A stretch of 64,000 nt of DNA. Source: Prostheceraeus crozeri. Lineage: Eukaryota; Platyhelminthes; Polycladida; Euryleptidae. The stretch is from contig CAJQUW010011531.1 of the NCBI GenBank assembly GCA_907163375.1, forward strand, positions 1-64,000, written 5' to 3'. The position numbers were made by a program, and so were the translations under genes. Every line of letters starts with the position of its first letter. Within the stretch, counting starts at the first letter, position 1. Positions 1 through 9,949 of this stretch are shown here, one piece after another. The notes under the pieces are model-generated. The model saw only the letters and a program-made list of their open reading frames with translations, was not told the DNA's origin and did not search any database.

Positions 1-811
1 CTGGAAGATCCGGGATTCATAGCAAATCTTATATAGTCATTCTTTTTTTGATTGTAACTTACGAACGGAGGATCGTTTAATTAAATTTATTTTCGATAAG
101 GAATAGAAATTTTTATAAAAAATAATTTGACTTTTTTGTTTTTCTCATACACAGAAAAATTTACTAAAACATTTACTAAAAAAATTTTACTAAAATATTT
201 TACAAAAAAAAATTTTACTAATAAAAATTACTAAAAATAGTATACTAAAAAATTTTTATAAATCATTTAATTTCAGATTTTGCTAGACATTAAAACTCTT
301 ATTTCTTCAATTGAACGAACCGTAGGTTCTATGGTACGCCTGATTCTTCTCCTGTTACATCAGAAACCCTACAGCTATGTTATCAATTTTGTTTTTTTGT
401 TTCATCTGAAAGTTTTTTTAATTTTTTTAGTAGTTCTTCAGATGTCATTCTTAAAAGTTACGTATAGTTTCTAGTTGTTTATTCGTTTTGTGACTAATAC
501 AGCATTTGATATTTGCACTAGACTGTACTACCTATAGCAGGAGCTGTTCCTTTTGCAGCAGATGTAATCAAATCTTTTATTATTGAATTAAGTTAACGAT
601 ACGTCCAATACCAGAAAAGGATGCCAGCCCTTCTTTTTGAAGTGTTTCTTCACTGTTCTAATGGTAAAAACAGATTTTATAGATGGTCATGAGCAATTTT
701 TTGATTTGAAGCAAATGTTTAAGATTGTTTGTTTATAAATTATTGGTGTGTTGTTTTAAATGGCATTTTTTAGGATTTAAAGTTGACTTTGGGAAAAAAT
801 ATTTACGATTG

Positions 812-983
812 GTTTAGTAACTGAGGACCTTTCGTCCGGATCGGCTAAAGCCTCTGACCAAGGTTCTATCAAGATATAGTGCGTCATCGGCTAAAGCCTT
901 CTGGGGACAGGGACGATAGGTTAGTAACCTGTGGACCTTTGGTCCGATCGGCTAAAGCCTCTTGAACAAGGTTCTATCAAGAT
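812..983. repeat. Imperfect direct repeat, two copies of about 63 bp
   Basis: Copy 1 lies at about 812-874 and copy 2 at about 920-983. Both contain ATCGGCTAAAGCCTC and end in AAGGTTCTATCAAGAT. A third partial ATCGGCTAAAGCCT lies between them at about 886-899. The core GGCTAAAGCC is an imperfect inverted repeat. No function is assigned. Confidence 0.75.
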
Positions 984-2053
984 TTTTCGTTTGTGAAGGA
1001 CACACAACTTCAAGATAACTATTAATTTTTGTTGACTTTATCTATGCGTCAAGTAGCGTGTGATGTTGTACTTAATTTCTTTTGTATTGACTTGCAATTT
1101 TGCTGATTAATCTCAATTGCATTTTAAGAGTATTATAACTTAATTTTAATAACATCAAATTGTCTTTTAACAGAATCTAACTGTCCCTTTCTTATTTTCT
1201 TTAGAGTTTTCTTGTAAATTATTCTTTAATCATTTTCTAAATTGATTTTAAGATTTTTCATTTCATCAACTTTTTGAATAAGTGAGTTTACTTAATTTTT
1301 TATTCTATTCATCTTTTTCTTTGTTGAGTAATTTTAGAACTTATTATCAACTTTTTTGGAATGTAGATTTGAAATGCTTTAAATTTTTTAAATTCTTTCA
1401 GGTAGTTTTTTCTATTTCCATCCTCTAATTTTCTTCCAATAGGTGTTTGATGTTATTTTTAATGACTTCAGATAATTAAATTTTATAGAAAGTAATATTA
1501 AAATTTTGATTGTTCTGAATCTTTTTTAAAAAAGTTTTGCTATTTCTGTTCTAGTCTCTATCCTTTTTATCAAGTTTAATAATTTTTCGTTTAATGATTT
1601 GGTCATTAAGTTTATGCAACTTAATTCATTTTCAGGGAAAACCATAACTTCGTTGATATATTTTTCATTTAAGTCATTGATTTGTGTATCAACTATTGTT
1701 TATTTGTTAACTCTTTATTTTTTTGTGGAAGAATAGAAAGATGCATTGGACCAGATAAACGTCTCCAGTTTTCATAATATATATTTCTATTTCTATTTCT
1801 AATTCACGATTATTCGGGATATATGCACCTGCACCAACATTTGGTAACATCATTTTTTAACAATAAAAATAAATTTTTTTTCTAATAAAAATAAATTTTT
1901 TTTTCTAATAGAAATAAAATTTTCTCTAATAAAAATAAAAAAATGGAAATGCAAATTTAAAAATATTAATTCGCCGTTAATCCTGTTCTCTTATTCGACG
2001 AGATCATCGGTGATTTGAAGCATAAATGTTTTTGTTATTAACTATTATATTCC

Positions 2054-2670
2054 ATGTATAGATGTTATCTTTTATTCGAATTACAAGCAGAAATATTTAG
2101 AGAAAACAGACTAATGGTTTTACCTTCTATAGAACTAACTTTGTTATTTTCAGGTGATCCATTTATTTTTAAATTTATGGATATTGTAAGTAAATATAAT
2201 GATGTTGTTTATGTAGAATTAAATAAAGAAAACATGGTTATTATTGGTCATAATAATGTTTACGGACTTATTAGAGCAGTTTTACCAATTAGTAATACTG
2301 ATTGGATTGAAAATAAAATTATCAATTATATCAATATTAGAAAATTAGTAAAAAAATTGGTTATTATATGGTTATTATTGGTCATAATAATGTTTACGGA
2401 CTTATTAGAGCAGTTTTACCAATTAGTAATACTGATTGGATTGAAAATAAAATTATCAATTATATCAATATTAGAAAATTAGTAAAAAAATTAAAATCGT
2501 TTTCAAAGTTAAAAATCAGATTATTTGCTGATGAACAAAACCAATATAACATTCACATAGAGAGTAAAAAACATCATGGAGAGTTATTATGCCAAGTATA
2601 TTATAGAGATACAATTTATAAAAAGAAACATCAGAAATGCCGCAAAGATATGATGATGATACTTATATAG
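2054..2670 (+). other. Unrecognised AT-rich reading frames
   Basis: Open frames of 142 codons (2054-2482) and 100 codons (2368-2670) overlap in different phases, and a further frame starts near 2637. The encoded residues (rich in I, N, K, Y) look protein-like rather than random, for example GDPFIFKFMDIV and KIRLFADEQNQYNIH, but I recognise no family. A 134-bp tandem duplication lies inside. If this is a fossil of a virus-like element it is broken. Host origin is equally possible. Confidence 0.3.
2235..2492. repeat. Recent tandem duplication, period 134 bp
   Basis: The block that begins TGGTTATTATTGGTCATAAT at 2235 begins again at 2369. The two copies match without an obvious difference over about 124 bp, so the duplication is recent. 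Confidence 0.9.
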
Positions 2671-2785
2671 GATTATATTCAAACTTAAATATCAATTTAT
2701 TAAAATCTTACATCAATGGCTTAGCAAAAATTTATATGTGGACAACACCTTATAAAAATTCAGGAACTGATAAAAATACTAAAAT

Positions 2786-2786
2786 C

Positions 2787-2825
<39 letters not shown>
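2786..2825. repeat. (AAT)n microsatellite at the LINE 5' junction
   Basis: About 13 AAT units directly precede the first non-repeat base of the LINE leader. A short AAT run also follows the LINE poly-A tract (6692-6702). The element therefore appears to sit inside a TAA-type repeat, the known target class of Dong-like R4-clade LINEs. Confidence 0.85.
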
Positions 2826-2842
2826 CCTGCTCGCGACGCCAG

Positions 2843-2911
2843 GGCGGGTGGCACAGTGGTTACTGTCTCTGGCTATGGTCCAGACGTGCCTGGGTTCGAA
2901 CCCGCTCCCAG
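2843..2911 (+). promoter_or_regulatory. tRNA-like module with A and B boxes at the LINE 5' end
   Basis: A box-A-like TGGCACAGTGG (about 2849-2859) and a perfect B-box-like GGTTCGAACCC (2893-2903) have tRNA spacing. Between them TCTGG and CCAGA form a 5-bp stem around the 7-base loop CTATGGT, exactly like an anticodon arm. The T stem and acceptor stem are degenerate, so this is tRNA-derived rather than a working tRNA gene. It could act as an internal RNA polymerase III promoter. Confidence 0.65.
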
Positions 2912-2926
2912 TCACTTATTAATTTC

Positions 2927-2971
2927 GGCCGGGTGTGTGGCTAGCACCTGTAATCCAGCTACCTGGAGGCC
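2927..2971 (+). ncRNA. 7SL RNA-like segment 1 in the LINE leader
   Basis: The segment starts GGCCGGGTGTGTGGCTAG and continues CACCTGTAATCCAGCTAC, then CTGGAGGC. It matches the 5' (Alu-domain) end of SRP 7SL RNA as I know it: GCCGGGCGCGGTGGC, then GCCTGTAGTCCCAGCTAC, then a GGGAGGC block. Order and spacing are kept. It covers only the first 45 or so bases of 7SL. Identification is by eye. Confidence 0.6.
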
Positions 2972-3055
2972 CTTGATGATGGATCCAGTCACCTATTAAC
3001 TATATAAACACCTATTAATTCCAATATATAATATAACCATAATACTATGTATCAG

Positions 3056-3103
3056 CCCGACCGGGTGCTTTGGCAAGCACCTGTAATCCAGCTACTTGGA
3101 GGT
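3056..3103 (+). ncRNA. 7SL RNA-like segment 2 in the LINE leader
   Basis: This is a second, diverged copy of the same module: CCGGGTGCTTTGGCAAGCA, CCTGTAATCCAGCTAC, TTGGAGGTCT. It lies about 85 bp downstream of the first copy and upstream of the LINE start codon. Its CTGTAATCCAGCTACTTGG is typical of invertebrate 7SL. Confidence 0.6.
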
Positions 3104-3256
3104 CTAATAAAGTGGTAACGTGAAGGCTGCATTAATAACTATATATAGGGACCTAAGTAGGGACTACTAACACCAAATAACCCATAAGTGCCATTCCGGG
3201 AGTTCGAAGTGGTGAACTCCTTAATCTCGCTATGCCCGCCCAATACCCAATGAAGA

Positions 3257-6200
3257 ATGGAGAATCAATCAATTGTCATACCGGAACAGGCGTCGCCCGG
3301 GTTACCAAGGCCTGCGTTGAATGTTGGGAATCCAGGACGTTCAAGCGGAAGGGCTACTGGAGAGAATGAACATCGTAAACGCCAGAGAAGAAAATGGTCA
3401 CATGCCGACAACGCCCATGTAATTGAGTGCTACTACAAGAGTCGTCCGGACGAAAGGGGATATCGCAAGCGTATGCACGATATATGGAAACAAATGCCCC
3501 CAGAAACGACTATGACAGAGCAAGGCCTCCTGAATCAAAAGCGATCGATTGTGAAGAATAACCTGCTGACAGACATGGAAATACAAGAGATAACAAACCA
3601 AGTATCACAACCAACTGTGGGAAACAATGAAGTTGAAGATGACAATGATAGCATGCCTTCCAGTCAAGACGATGATGAAGTGACGACACAAGAGCCAAAC
3701 CACGAAATCTCAGAGAGACCGTTAACTGATGAAGAACAGCAATTAAAGCAAAGAATTGTGGAATACATGAAGAAGTACGCAACCTTCGAGAATCGAGTGA
3801 ACATCCGGAAGATTCGTGTCAACAAGGAAACTATAAAGCTGATAGAACAAGCCGAGGTGGTGACGAGAAGCATTCCGACACATGACATCACCGGAGTCAA
3901 CACCCTGATATACTCAGCTGCCAAAGCTATAGAGGAGAGAGTATACTCGGAGAACGATACTCGAAATGGACGCATTCCACCATGGAAACGTCGTTTGCAG
4001 AAACAAATTGAAGCTCTAAGAAGAGAAGTCAGTCAATTTAAGTCGCATATGGACAGCAATGGAAGACTGCCTCATTACATGATTCGAAAATATGACATGA
4101 ACATAAGAGATATTGATGAAGTGTATGAGGATGCGAAGCAGCGCCTGATAGCAATCAGTCATAGACTAAAGAGATACGAAGATCGAAATGAACAATTCAA
4201 AATCAACAAGTTATTCCAACAAAATCCGAAGATAGTATATCGAAAATTGAGAGGGCAAGAAGCGAATGAAGGAAAAATAGAAGACAAGAGTGAAGTAATA
4301 CAATACTGGAAAAACATCTGGGAATCCGAAGTTCAGCACAATGAAACCGCAGACTGGTTAGATGCTGTTGAAGAAAAATGTGAGAGCATACCAAGTCAGG
4401 ATTCTGTAACGATATCGGAAGCCGATACACACTACAAATTGACAAGCATGGCAAATTGGAAAGCACCAGGCACCGACAAAATACAAGCATTCTGGTTGAA
4501 GAAGCTGAAGAGTATGCATACAAGGTTAACAGCACACTACAATGAATTCCTAGGGATCCCAAGTTCCATACCAGAATGGATGGTCACTGGAAGAACTGTG
4601 CTGATACGAAAAGACGAAAGCAAACCACCTCGCCCCGACAACTTCAGGCCAATTACTTGCCTCCCAACTATGTGGAAGTTATTCAGCGGGATCATCGCGA
4701 GCAAGATTAACCGGCATATCGAATCAAACAGTGTAATGCATCACGAACAGAAGGGATGTAGACCCAAGTGCAGAGGGACCAAAGAACAGCTGGCCATAGA
4801 TCGAACGATCACAAGTGAAAGCAAGAAGAGAAAGAAGAACCTATCCATGGCCTGGATCGACTATCGCAAAGCATTCGACTCCATCCCGCACTCCTGGATA
4901 GTCAAATACTTGGACATGTACAAGGTCGATAAAGCTGTACAAGAAGTAATTGCCGTATCAATGACCATCTGGAAGACAAGGTTGACACAAGCCAATGACG
5001 ACATCGGAGTAGTGAAGATCAAGAGAGGCATCTTTCAAGGTGATTCATTGTCCCCGCTGCTATTCTGCCTAGCGATGAACCCCCTCAGCGATATCCTAGG
5101 TCAGATGCAACAAGCCTACAAGCTAACTACGGGGCATCGAGTGAACCACCTCCTCTACATGGACGATCTGAAGTTATACGGAAGAACAGAGAATGACATC
5201 AACGCGCTAATCAATAAAGTAAAGACCTTCAGTGATGATATCAACATGCAGTTTGGAATCGACAAATGCGCACGCCTTATCATCCACAGAGGCCAAACAA
5301 TACACACGGATGGATTCGAAACAGACGGGAGTATCATACAGGACGTGAATGAAGAAGACGGATACAAGTATCTTGGAATCCCACAGCACCACACCAACCT
5401 CGATGACGCAGCAAAGGCGCAAGCAATCGCCGAATACAAGAAAAGGCTGAAGAATGTCATGAAATCAAAGCTATACGCAATGCACAAGATTGAAGCAATC
5501 AACACGTTCGCAGTACCCGTCATCAGCTACACAGGGGGAGTGGTAAAATGGAGAGTCCAAGAACTTGATGAACTGAACCGCAAGACTCGCAAGATCATGA
5601 ATATGTACGGTGGACTGCACCCAAGAGCAGACGTGGATCGCCTCTACTTGCCGCGGGATCGGGGAGGAAGAGGCTTGAAGAACTTGACCGACATAGTGGA
5701 ACAAGAAAACCGAAGTCTAACAGAACACCTCCACAACGTTGCTGATGACCCACTGCTGGCGGTGGCTCAAGCAAGTGATCTGTACAGACAATGTGAAGAA
5801 ACAACAGCAGAATGGAAAGAAAAGAGAATGGAAGAGCGGTATCAGAAATGGAAAGACAAACCAATGCACGGCCAATATGTACGACAAATGAAAGAAATAA
5901 CATCAGGGAAGGCATGCTATAGTTGGTTGAAAACAGTCAAGTTGAAGATAGAAACGGAAGCACTACTTGTCGCAGCCCAGGACCAAGCCTTGAACACGAA
6001 AGCGCATTCAACGTACATAACAAAAGCAGGCACAGATCCGAAATGCAGAATGTGCAAGGCTACAGATGAGACAGTCGCTCACATCCTAACTGGCTGCTCA
6101 AAGCTAGCCGGAAACGAGTACGTCAACCGGCACAATGAAGTTGCAAGGATAGTCCATCGAAGCATATGCATGGACTACGACTTGCCCGTATCACGTGAAC

Positions 6201-6622
6201 CCTGGCAGCACGTGCCTGTGCCAGTGATAGAAGACAGCGCAGTGAAGATCTTGTGGGACTTCGAGATACGGACTGATAGAAGAATCACAGCAAGAAGACC
6301 AGACATAGTGATAGTGGACAAAGCGAAGAAGACTGGCATCATAATCGACATATCAGTACCCGAAGACCGGAACATCAACAACAAAGAAAAAGAGAAAATC
6401 ACAAAGTATCAAGACCTGAAAATGGAAATACAGAAGCTGTGGAACATCAAAGTAACGTGCATCCCTGTTGTGATCGGATCACTTGGAGCACACACAGGAA
6501 AGTTGACGAAGTACCTGAAGGAAATCCCCGGACACCACCATGTACCTCAATTGCAGAAGGCCGCCTTGCTTGGCAGTGCCTATATACTCAGGCGAACTCT
6601 TGACCTCCCTGAGTCCTGGTAG
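3257..6622 (+). CDS. LINE polyprotein: reverse transcriptase with restriction-like endonuclease
   Basis: One uninterrupted 1121-codon frame, about the length of R2-type proteins (roughly 1100 aa). Residues 1-120 hold a basic region (RKRQRRKW) and a conserved block with GYRKRMHDIW of unknown role. The reverse transcriptase fills roughly residues 390-800: motif with NWKAPGTDKIQAFW, FRPITCLPTMWKL, motif A AWIDYRKAFDS, motif B GIFQGDSLSPLLF, motif C YMDD at 634-637, then YKYLGI. A CCHC knuckle starts at C930 (CRMCKATDETVAHILTGC). The endonuclease PD-(D/E)XK-like core is RRPDIVIVD (P1015, D1016) and GIIIDISVP (D1031). It would nick the target and prime cDNA synthesis from the LINE RNA. The first ATG of the frame is used. 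All catalytic motifs look intact, so the copy may be young and competent. Confidence 0.93.
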   Translation: MENQSIVIPEQASPGLPRPALNVGNPGRSSGRATGENEHRKRQRRKWSHADNAHVIECYYKSRPDERGYRKRMHDIWKQMPPETTMTEQGLLNQKRSIVKNNLLTDMEIQEITNQVSQPTVGNNEVEDDNDSMPSSQDDDEVTTQEPNHEISERPLTDEEQQLKQRIVEYMKKYATFENRVNIRKIRVNKETIKLIEQAEVVTRSIPTHDITGVNTLIYSAAKAIEERVYSENDTRNGRIPPWKRRLQKQIEALRREVSQFKSHMDSNGRLPHYMIRKYDMNIRDIDEVYEDAKQRLIAISHRLKRYEDRNEQFKINKLFQQNPKIVYRKLRGQEANEGKIEDKSEVIQYWKNIWESEVQHNETADWLDAVEEKCESIPSQDSVTISEADTHYKLTSMANWKAPGTDKIQAFWLKKLKSMHTRLTAHYNEFLGIPSSIPEWMVTGRTVLIRKDESKPPRPDNFRPITCLPTMWKLFSGIIASKINRHIESNSVMHHEQKGCRPKCRGTKEQLAIDRTITSESKKRKKNLSMAWIDYRKAFDSIPHSWIVKYLDMYKVDKAVQEVIAVSMTIWKTRLTQANDDIGVVKIKRGIFQGDSLSPLLFCLAMNPLSDILGQMQQAYKLTTGHRVNHLLYMDDLKLYGRTENDINALINKVKTFSDDINMQFGIDKCARLIIHRGQTIHTDGFETDGSIIQDVNEEDGYKYLGIPQHHTNLDDAAKAQAIAEYKKRLKNVMKSKLYAMHKIEAINTFAVPVISYTGGVVKWRVQELDELNRKTRKIMNMYGGLHPRADVDRLYLPRDRGGRGLKNLTDIVEQENRSLTEHLHNVADDPLLAVAQASDLYRQCEETTAEWKEKRMEERYQKWKDKPMHGQYVRQMKEITSGKACYSWLKTVKLKIETEALLVAAQDQALNTKAHSTYITKAGTDPKCRMCKATDETVAHILTGCSKLAGNEYVNRHNEVARIVHRSICMDYDLPVSREPWQHVPVPVIEDSAVKILWDFEIRTDRRITARRPDIVIVDKAKKTGIIIDISVPEDRNINNKEKEKITKYQDLKMEIQKLWNIKVTCIPVVIGSLGAHTGKLTKYLKEIPGHHHVPQLQKAALLGSAYILRRTLDLPESW

Positions 6623-6716
6623 GACTCCGAGATCTTGAGCATTGTTCCGACTTGTGAGAGTCGTGTACCAAAAAAAAAAAAAAATAAAAAAAATAATAAT
6701 AAACAATTCTCCATGC

Positions 6717-6717
<1 letters not shown>

Positions 6718-6752
<35 letters not shown>
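6718..6752. repeat. (TA)n microsatellite
   Basis: Alternating TA run of about 17 units, followed by TAGATAGATATG-type degenerate repeats up to about 6790. Confidence 0.95.
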
Positions 6753-6754
<2 letters not shown>

Positions 6755-6837
6755 TAGATATGTATGGATATAGATATGTATAGATATAGATTGCCTTCAA
6801 CATAATCATTCAAAAAAAATAACAAGAAGTTCAGCAT

Positions 6838-7060
6838 TAGAACATCTGCGTACTCATCCTCAACACAATTAGAACATTACGTACTCATCCTCAACACAAT
6901 TAGAACATTATGTATTCATCCTCAACACAATTAGAACATCTGCGTACTCATCCTCAACATAATTAGAACATTATGTATTCATCCTCAATACAATTAGAAC
7001 ATCTGCGTACTCATCCTCAACACAATTAGAATATTACGTACTCATCCTCAACACAATTAC
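6838..7060. repeat. 31-bp minisatellite
   Basis: About seven copies of a unit of about 31 bp containing AATTAGAACATTACGTACTC and ATCCTCAACAC. Units alternate between CATCTGCGTACTC and CATTATGTATTC or CATTACGTACTC variants. The array decays into related sequence up to about 7075. Confidence 0.85.
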
Positions 7061-7269
7061 AGCAATCCTCAACGTTTCAATCCTCACACTTTGCCATTCA
7101 TGTTCAAATTAACAAGTCTAGAACATTTAAATGTACCTAACCGAACTCACATCATCAACACATTACACTATTCTCTTCACAACTAACACAAAACAGTACA
7201 CTTGTGTTCGCAATCAACACTTCAAATAACAGACGACTACAACCACAAGATCAAGTTTAAAAACAAATC

Positions 7270-7389
7270 GGTACATTAGGTTCCAATTCAAAATGTACTA
7301 ATCCTGTTCGGTACATTTAGGTTCCAATTCAAAATGTACTAATCCTGTTCGGTACATTTAGGTTCCAATTCAAAATGTACTTATCCTGG
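7270..7389. repeat. 41-bp tandem repeat, three copies
   Basis: Three head-to-tail copies of a unit containing GGTACATTTAGGTTCCAATT and CAAAATGTACTAATCCTG. The first copy lacks one T, and the last ends TTATCCTGGG. Confidence 0.9.
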
Positions 7390-8403
7390 GACAGTATGAG
7401 CTATCTTTATACTACTCCTGAATGAGGTTCTCAAAAATGTACATGTAAGTGTGACGACATATTTCTGAATGAAAATGCTTGGGGTTTAACTTGGAAGAGA
7501 CGTTGAGACCTTGGAAGAAATGAAACAGGAAAATATGAAATTTAAGGCGTTCTGTTACAAAGCGTGATTGGTAAAGGTTGATCGAGTCATAGCCCAATTG
7601 ATGTTGTGTGATCATCTGCAGCAAGTTAAAATTTGGAAGCATGCTAGTTTTTCCATTTAGTCGTTGCTCTTTCCATCCAGTTTCTTGGCTTTCGAGCTCT
7701 TTTGCTTTGCATGAATAATGTACTCTGATCCTTAGCTGCAATCATTGGAATGTTGATTATGGTAATAAAGATGTGTATTGGCTTCAAAATGAGACCTCAT
7801 TTGTTAATTTCTGTTGGATAATTAGAAAGTTATGCTACCCTGTAAGCATATTGAGATGCGTATTGAGGGATAGAAGATACATTTCAGATGAAATGGATGA
7901 CAATGGCTCTGCACTCCTCAAATTCAAGTAAAATTGTATTTGGTGCCAGATTAGACACGAGAGGATGATGCGAGTCGAAACGTATAGTGCTAGCCTGACA
8001 CAAAATCTTGCGGACAAGACGAACTCATGTAGAACAGTTTACTATTCACTACAACTGCAAATGAGCTTTTACTGAAACCTTATCAACATATCACCCAACT
8101 TTATTTTCAAGGCAATGAGGTTTTCTTATGCATCGACTTTGCTGAGAACTCTGATGTGCTTCTGTGGGGACACGTTACACCACCGACAGGTCGGTTATAC
8201 TTAATACTATACATTGACAAGAGCTCAGTACTGATAATCCTGTGCAGTCGAAATTATGACTATTGAAAAGTGACTTCAGGACATAAAAATTCAGCTTTTC
8301 TGTCGAATGACCCTTTTATTAACTGCTTTATGCGCAAAGTATGACAGATGCTTTATTAGGACTTGTTTTATATCGCGATCAGTTTCAAATGATTAATCGC
8401 ATT
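7390..8403. other. No gene seen; possible Penelope-type tail
   Basis: No convincing coding frame. The piece GAGGATGATGCGAGTCGAAACG at about 7960-7981 resembles the GAGGA...CGAAACG motif that lies near the 3' end of many Penelope-like elements. A degraded PLE tail is possible but weak. Confidence 0.3.
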
Positions 8404-8730
8404 TATCTTAAGATCTTGAGATTGAATTCACTACTCCCATCTCTGACATAATCCACATGCATTCTGTGCAACATGTTATTTACGCAGATGATCTTCAAAT
8501 CTGTGTCCAAAGACTTGACTTAAATCCACATTCTCATTTATATCACAGTGTCATTTATTCAGCATATTCAAGAGTGCCTAAAAAACCGTGCAAAGCTGGA
8601 TGCTCCAAAGCATCTACCAAAACTTCTAGTGAATGACAGCAAAACCGAACTCCTGATTATATGGCCTGAAAATGGGAAGTGTGAAGTCTACCTGCCGGAC
8701 TTAATATCTTTAAACGGGATCAAAGCAAGG
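8404..8730 (+). pseudogene. CR1/L2-like LINE reverse transcriptase, 5' part of a split copy (LINE C)
   Basis: The frame reads HVIYADDLQICV (YADD at 8481-8492) and then, in another phase, a segment with LLVNDSKTELLI, the usual 'N..KTE' block after the YADD motif. The frame changes between these blocks, so this is a dead fragment. The region expected next in the protein is missing here and reappears at about 11480, after two transposon insertions. Confidence 0.7.
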
Positions 8731-8768
8731 TTGGGTCCAATCTTGGGGTACCCCAAGATTGGACCCAA
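8731..8768. repeat. Perfect 38-bp palindrome
   Basis: TTGGGTCCAATCTTGGGGT is followed with no spacer by its exact reverse complement, centred on GGTACC. Confidence 0.95.
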
Positions 8769-9800
8769 GAGTGGCTATTTCTCTAATGAAGTGGAACAAC
8801 AATTTCCAGAACATGTTTGGAATTTTGATTGAGATTTAAAATTGTATGAAGATATCTTGAATCATACCATATTGCACATATTGCTATCCAATTAATATGT
8901 ATCTAATGTTCATATTAAATACTATTTATTACATGAATTTGTTATTGAGGAATTGAGGCCACATTAATATTCAGCTAAAAGTTTTAATTATCGGCATAGG
9001 TTATCTCTGGGCTTAATATTATCAACCCTGCTTGCGTCTACAGCCTAATAATTTCCTAATTAGAACAACATGCATGACTAAGCTACATTCATTACAACAT
9101 ATCTTATCGAGAAACGAAACACACATAACATAGGCCTCGTATAAGATGAAAAGAGCACAAATGTAGATATAACGATATTTTTACTAATCGTAAGAGGCAA
9201 TCATCAAAGAATGTTACTACATTGAATGATGCCGATATCTTTCTATTTCTAATACATGCAGCCTAATAGTAAAATAAACAATATAGGCCGAAGTTTTTAA
9301 CTTTCAAGTCTAGAGGCTATATGAAGCAAGTTATCTACGAATTGTTGTAGGCAACCAATTCAACAGCATAAGCATTATACAGGTATTGGTTTAAATGTAT
9401 TGCATTTTTTCATTTATTGTTTGTTTTATTTCACGCAAAATGACATATACAAACTTCTGTCTAACACAATATGCATTACATCTAGTTTAATGGATTAAAT
9501 TCACAAGGAAGCCAAAGATAATCAAAGCATAGTTTAAAAAGCTAATTAAACAAACTATCAGATAGACATTTACGGTAAGTCTATATTAAAATTGATGATA
9601 GCACAGTTTTATCATAGAAAGACCAATCGTGTGGTTGAAGTAGGTTACGTACATACATGTAAGCTTACATGTAGATGACTTGCTATGACATGAAATGGTC
9701 ACATACATGTAGTTAGGCACAATTTTTCCAAGAAAACCGCAAATGATCATTCATGGTCAATTTCTTTACTCTTGGGTTCTCACTCTTGGGGGGTACCCCC
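8747..9800. mobile_element. Inverted-repeat element with GGTACC-centred ends
   Basis: The left end GGTACCCCAAGATTGGACCC (8747 onward) and the reverse complement of the right end (GGTACCCCCCAAGAGTGAGA, ending about 9800) align over about 28 bp with small gaps. Both then share AACCCAAGAGT or GACCCAAGAGT. The interior has no coding capacity. The left end is part of a perfect 38-bp palindrome (8731-8768), and the right end is also nearly palindromic around GGTACC. Superfamily and target duplication are not resolved. Confidence 0.55.
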
Positions 9801-9949
9801 TCAAGACCTCCGCATTTTCCAGGATGATCAATTGAATTTAAAAAAGGACATGTCTCATATGTCCTGAAAGTGTGTTTTTTTCCACATTAGACACATATCT
9901 TCCATTCGTCGATATATATTCCCGCGTACGTCGAAGATTTTCATGAATA

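Larger units (their letters stand above)
1..2785. other. AT-rich region without a recognised gene
   Basis: This stretch is very rich in A/T and homopolymer runs. The only sizeable open segments are short frames around 2054-2670. I see no conserved motif in them. The composition differs sharply from the GC-richer LINE that follows. It may be old element or virus-like DNA, but no hallmark gene is visible, so no family is assigned. Confidence 0.5.
2826..6690 (+). mobile_element. Full-length-looking RLE-type LINE, R4/Dong-like
   Basis: The element runs from the end of the (AAT)n tract through a leader of about 430 bp, a single 1121-codon ORF, a short 3' segment and an A tract (6670-6684). It is flanked on both sides by AAT repeats. 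The C-terminal restriction-like endonuclease replaces the AP endonuclease of most LINEs. Family placement as R4-clade/Dong-like rests on the domain order, the protein length and the TAA-repeat target. R2, NeSL and Hero relatives share the architecture, so the clade is an inference. Confidence 0.8.

Noticed and set aside
1-2785. A named virus-like fossil
   Set aside because: AT bias and protein-like frames suggest one, but no capsid, polymerase, integrase or other hallmark is visible, so no family is claimed.
2843-2911. A genuine tRNA gene
   Set aside because: The acceptor and T stems do not pair properly, and it sits at a LINE start. It is called tRNA-like only.
3190-3240. A reversed 7SL 3' end (TCTCGCTATG) in the LINE leader
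   Set aside because: Only a 10-base match in the opposite orientation to the two clear 7SL-like pieces; too short to support.
3398-6837. Many minus-strand open frames opposite the 1121-codon LINE ORF
   Set aside because: They lie antisense to a well-supported coding frame and have no family motifs, so they are shadows.
7412-8017. Minus-strand frames of 109 and 60 codons
   Set aside because: No recognisable domain. The codon make-up looks random and the region carries only weak repeat traces.
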